Assembly: GCA_964608615.1 (NCBI GenBank) | Contig: CAZSQG010000048.1 | Coordinates: forward strand, 1 to 30,349 | Direction: 5' to 3' | From: CALEUX01 sp964608615 | Lineage (GTDB): Bacteria > Bacteroidota > Bacteroidia > Bacteroidales > Marinilabiliaceae | DNA: 30,349 bases | Part shown: positions 29,674 through 30,349 of the stretch, piece by piece | Layout of the letters: every line of letters starts with the position of its first letter | Numbering within the stretch: position 1 is the stretch's first letter | Position numbers and translations under genes: made by a program | Notes under the pieces: generated by a model | Told to the model about the DNA's origin: nothing | What the model saw: only the letters and a program-made list of their open reading frames with translations | Database searches by the model: none

Positions 29674-30210
29674 ATGGCTGAAAGATTCACATCCGATCTT
29701 ATTTTTATTCTGGTTGCCCTATTGGTATCCGCCTTACTTGGTTACCTTATTGCCTATTTCTGTGGCAAAAACAAGTGCAACAAACTACTAAAAGCCAAAG
29801 ATCTTGAAATTGACAACATCAAAATGGATTTGGGTAACTCTAAACAGGAAGTTAAGAAAATTAAAATGGAGTTGGATTCAAGTAAACAAGAATTGGCTAA
29901 CCTGAAAAGACCTTTTAACGCAAATGCTGCCAAAGAAATTTTTAAAGCAAAAATTGTTGAGAACGATTTGAAAATTATTGAAGGCATTGGTGAGAAAATT
30001 GAATCCATACTCAAAAACAGTGGAATTACAACATGGAATCAACTGGCACAATCCAATAGCGATCATATTAAAGAAATTCTTTTAGCAGAAGGTGGATCGG
30101 GATACCAGATACATGAACCCAGAACCTGGCCAAGACAGGCCCAACTTGCATTTGAGGGTAAATGGAAAGAACTTAAAGAATACCAGGATGAACTAAAAGG
30201 CGGGCGTTAA
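29674..30210 (+). CDS. Membrane-anchored coiled-coil protein with helix-hairpin-helix domain
   Basis: A 178-residue protein. A membrane segment (DLIFILVALLVSALLGYLIAYF, residues 8-29) leads into a coiled coil (about 35-80) containing a 14-residue tandem repeat, IKMDLGNSKQEVKK then IKMELDSSKQELAN. The C-terminal domain (about 97-178) begins NDLKIIEGIGEKIESILKNS, a helix-hairpin-helix like that of DUF4332 and related proteins, and ends with EPRTWPRQAQLAFEGKWKEL, a tail often seen with it in Bacteroidota. The domain normally binds nucleic acid, but here it follows a membrane anchor, so its partner is unclear. The OmpA gene upstream is in the same operon. A 12-bp palindrome (30203-30214) overlaps the stop codon. 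Confidence 0.8.
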   Translation: MAERFTSDLIFILVALLVSALLGYLIAYFCGKNKCNKLLKAKDLEIDNIKMDLGNSKQEVKKIKMELDSSKQELANLKRPFNANAAKEIFKAKIVENDLKIIEGIGEKIESILKNSGITTWNQLAQSNSDHIKEILLAEGGSGYQIHEPRTWPRQAQLAFEGKWKELKEYQDELKGGR

Positions 30211-30251
30211 CGCCACCTCAAAGAAATTGCACAATTAATCTTAGTTTTTTA

Positions 30252-30267
30252 ATCATTGGTGTCCGGT
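30252..30267. repeat. IS-end-like motif, copy 2
   Basis: ATCATTGGTGTCCGGT, identical to 294-309 and in the same orientation. It lies about 30 bp beyond the stop codon of the probable transposase fragment, where the terminal inverted repeat of an insertion sequence would be. Confidence 0.4.
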
Positions 30268-30295
30268 AAAATTTTTAGAAAATCATTTAAATGTT

Positions 30296-30349
30296 TTAAA
30301 TAATAAGGATTCCGGGAGGTCTTGTTTTCTTGGGGCTTACTTTCCGCCT
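30296..30349 (-). CDS. C-terminal tail of a probable transposase, cut by window edge
   Basis: The open frame entering from the right edge reads RRKVSPKKTRPPGILII and stops at 30296-30298. A short, very basic tail just inside a sequence that looks like an insertion-sequence end suggests the C-terminus of an IS4-like transposase. Only 17 residues are visible, so this is a guess from context, and the element would extend beyond 30349. Confidence 0.3.
   Translation of the reverse strand, partial: RRKVSPKKTRPPGILII

Noticed and set aside
1..30349. CRISPR array, prophage or complete insertion sequence
   Set aside because: No regularly spaced repeats with unique spacers, no phage structural genes, and no complete transposase were seen.

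Overview
The window looks like a chromosomal stretch from a Bacteroidota bacterium, most likely order Marinilabiliales/Bacteroidales (inference). Reasons: AT-rich DNA with long intergenic gaps; several promoters with the Bacteroidota signature TTG-N19-TAnnTTTG (clearest upstream of the tRNA); mostly no Shine-Dalgarno; and family content typical of the group (secreted pectin enzymes, meso-diaminopimelate dehydrogenase, PhnA-type zinc protein, YwbE, twin-arginine TldD, OmpA/helix-hairpin-helix pair). No CRISPR array, prophage or complete insertion sequence is visible.

Layout. 1-1432: the start of a DUF4143-type ATPase (minus), an IS-end-like motif, a small Cys/His protein, and a dense cluster of dispersed repeats including a perfect 25-bp hairpin. 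1433-4960 (minus): phosphofructokinase with PPi-type residues, an outer-membrane-like protein, a CE8 pectinesterase and YwbE. 5221-9194 (plus): a sigma-54-like promoter, a lipoprotein and a large AsmA-family protein. 9511-11220 (plus): a three-gene selenium/sulfur operon (YedF-like DsrE protein, cysteine desulfurase-type PLP enzyme, DUF3343 carrier). 11342-13214: a methyltransferase and diaminopimelate dehydrogenase.

13284-18906 (minus) is the most interesting block: histidine kinase, OmpR-type response regulator, two secreted paralogues each made of two GH2-type jelly-roll domains with no catalytic domain, and an exported protein of unknown function. The promoters of the latter protein (18823) and of the first jelly-roll gene (15654) share an identical 18-bp sequence made of TGACA direct repeats 10 bp apart, exactly 39 bp from the -7 element in both. 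This points to a local regulon of the two-component system.

19010-22395: a short-chain dehydrogenase; an exported protein built from about six D-W-M repeats with a sigma-54-like promoter, a strong ribosome binding site and its own terminator; tRNA-Gly(CCC); and a GH105 lipoprotein that may work with the pectinesterase on pectin. 22812-26777: a DoxX-like membrane protein, a frameshifted OB-fold membrane-protein remnant, and a TldD/TldE pair in which only TldD has a twin-arginine signal. 26931-30349: a second copy of a two-hairpin dispersed element, a tRNA-dihydrouridine synthase, a PhnA-domain protein, an OmpA/helix-hairpin-helix operon, and the probable tail of a transposase at the right edge.
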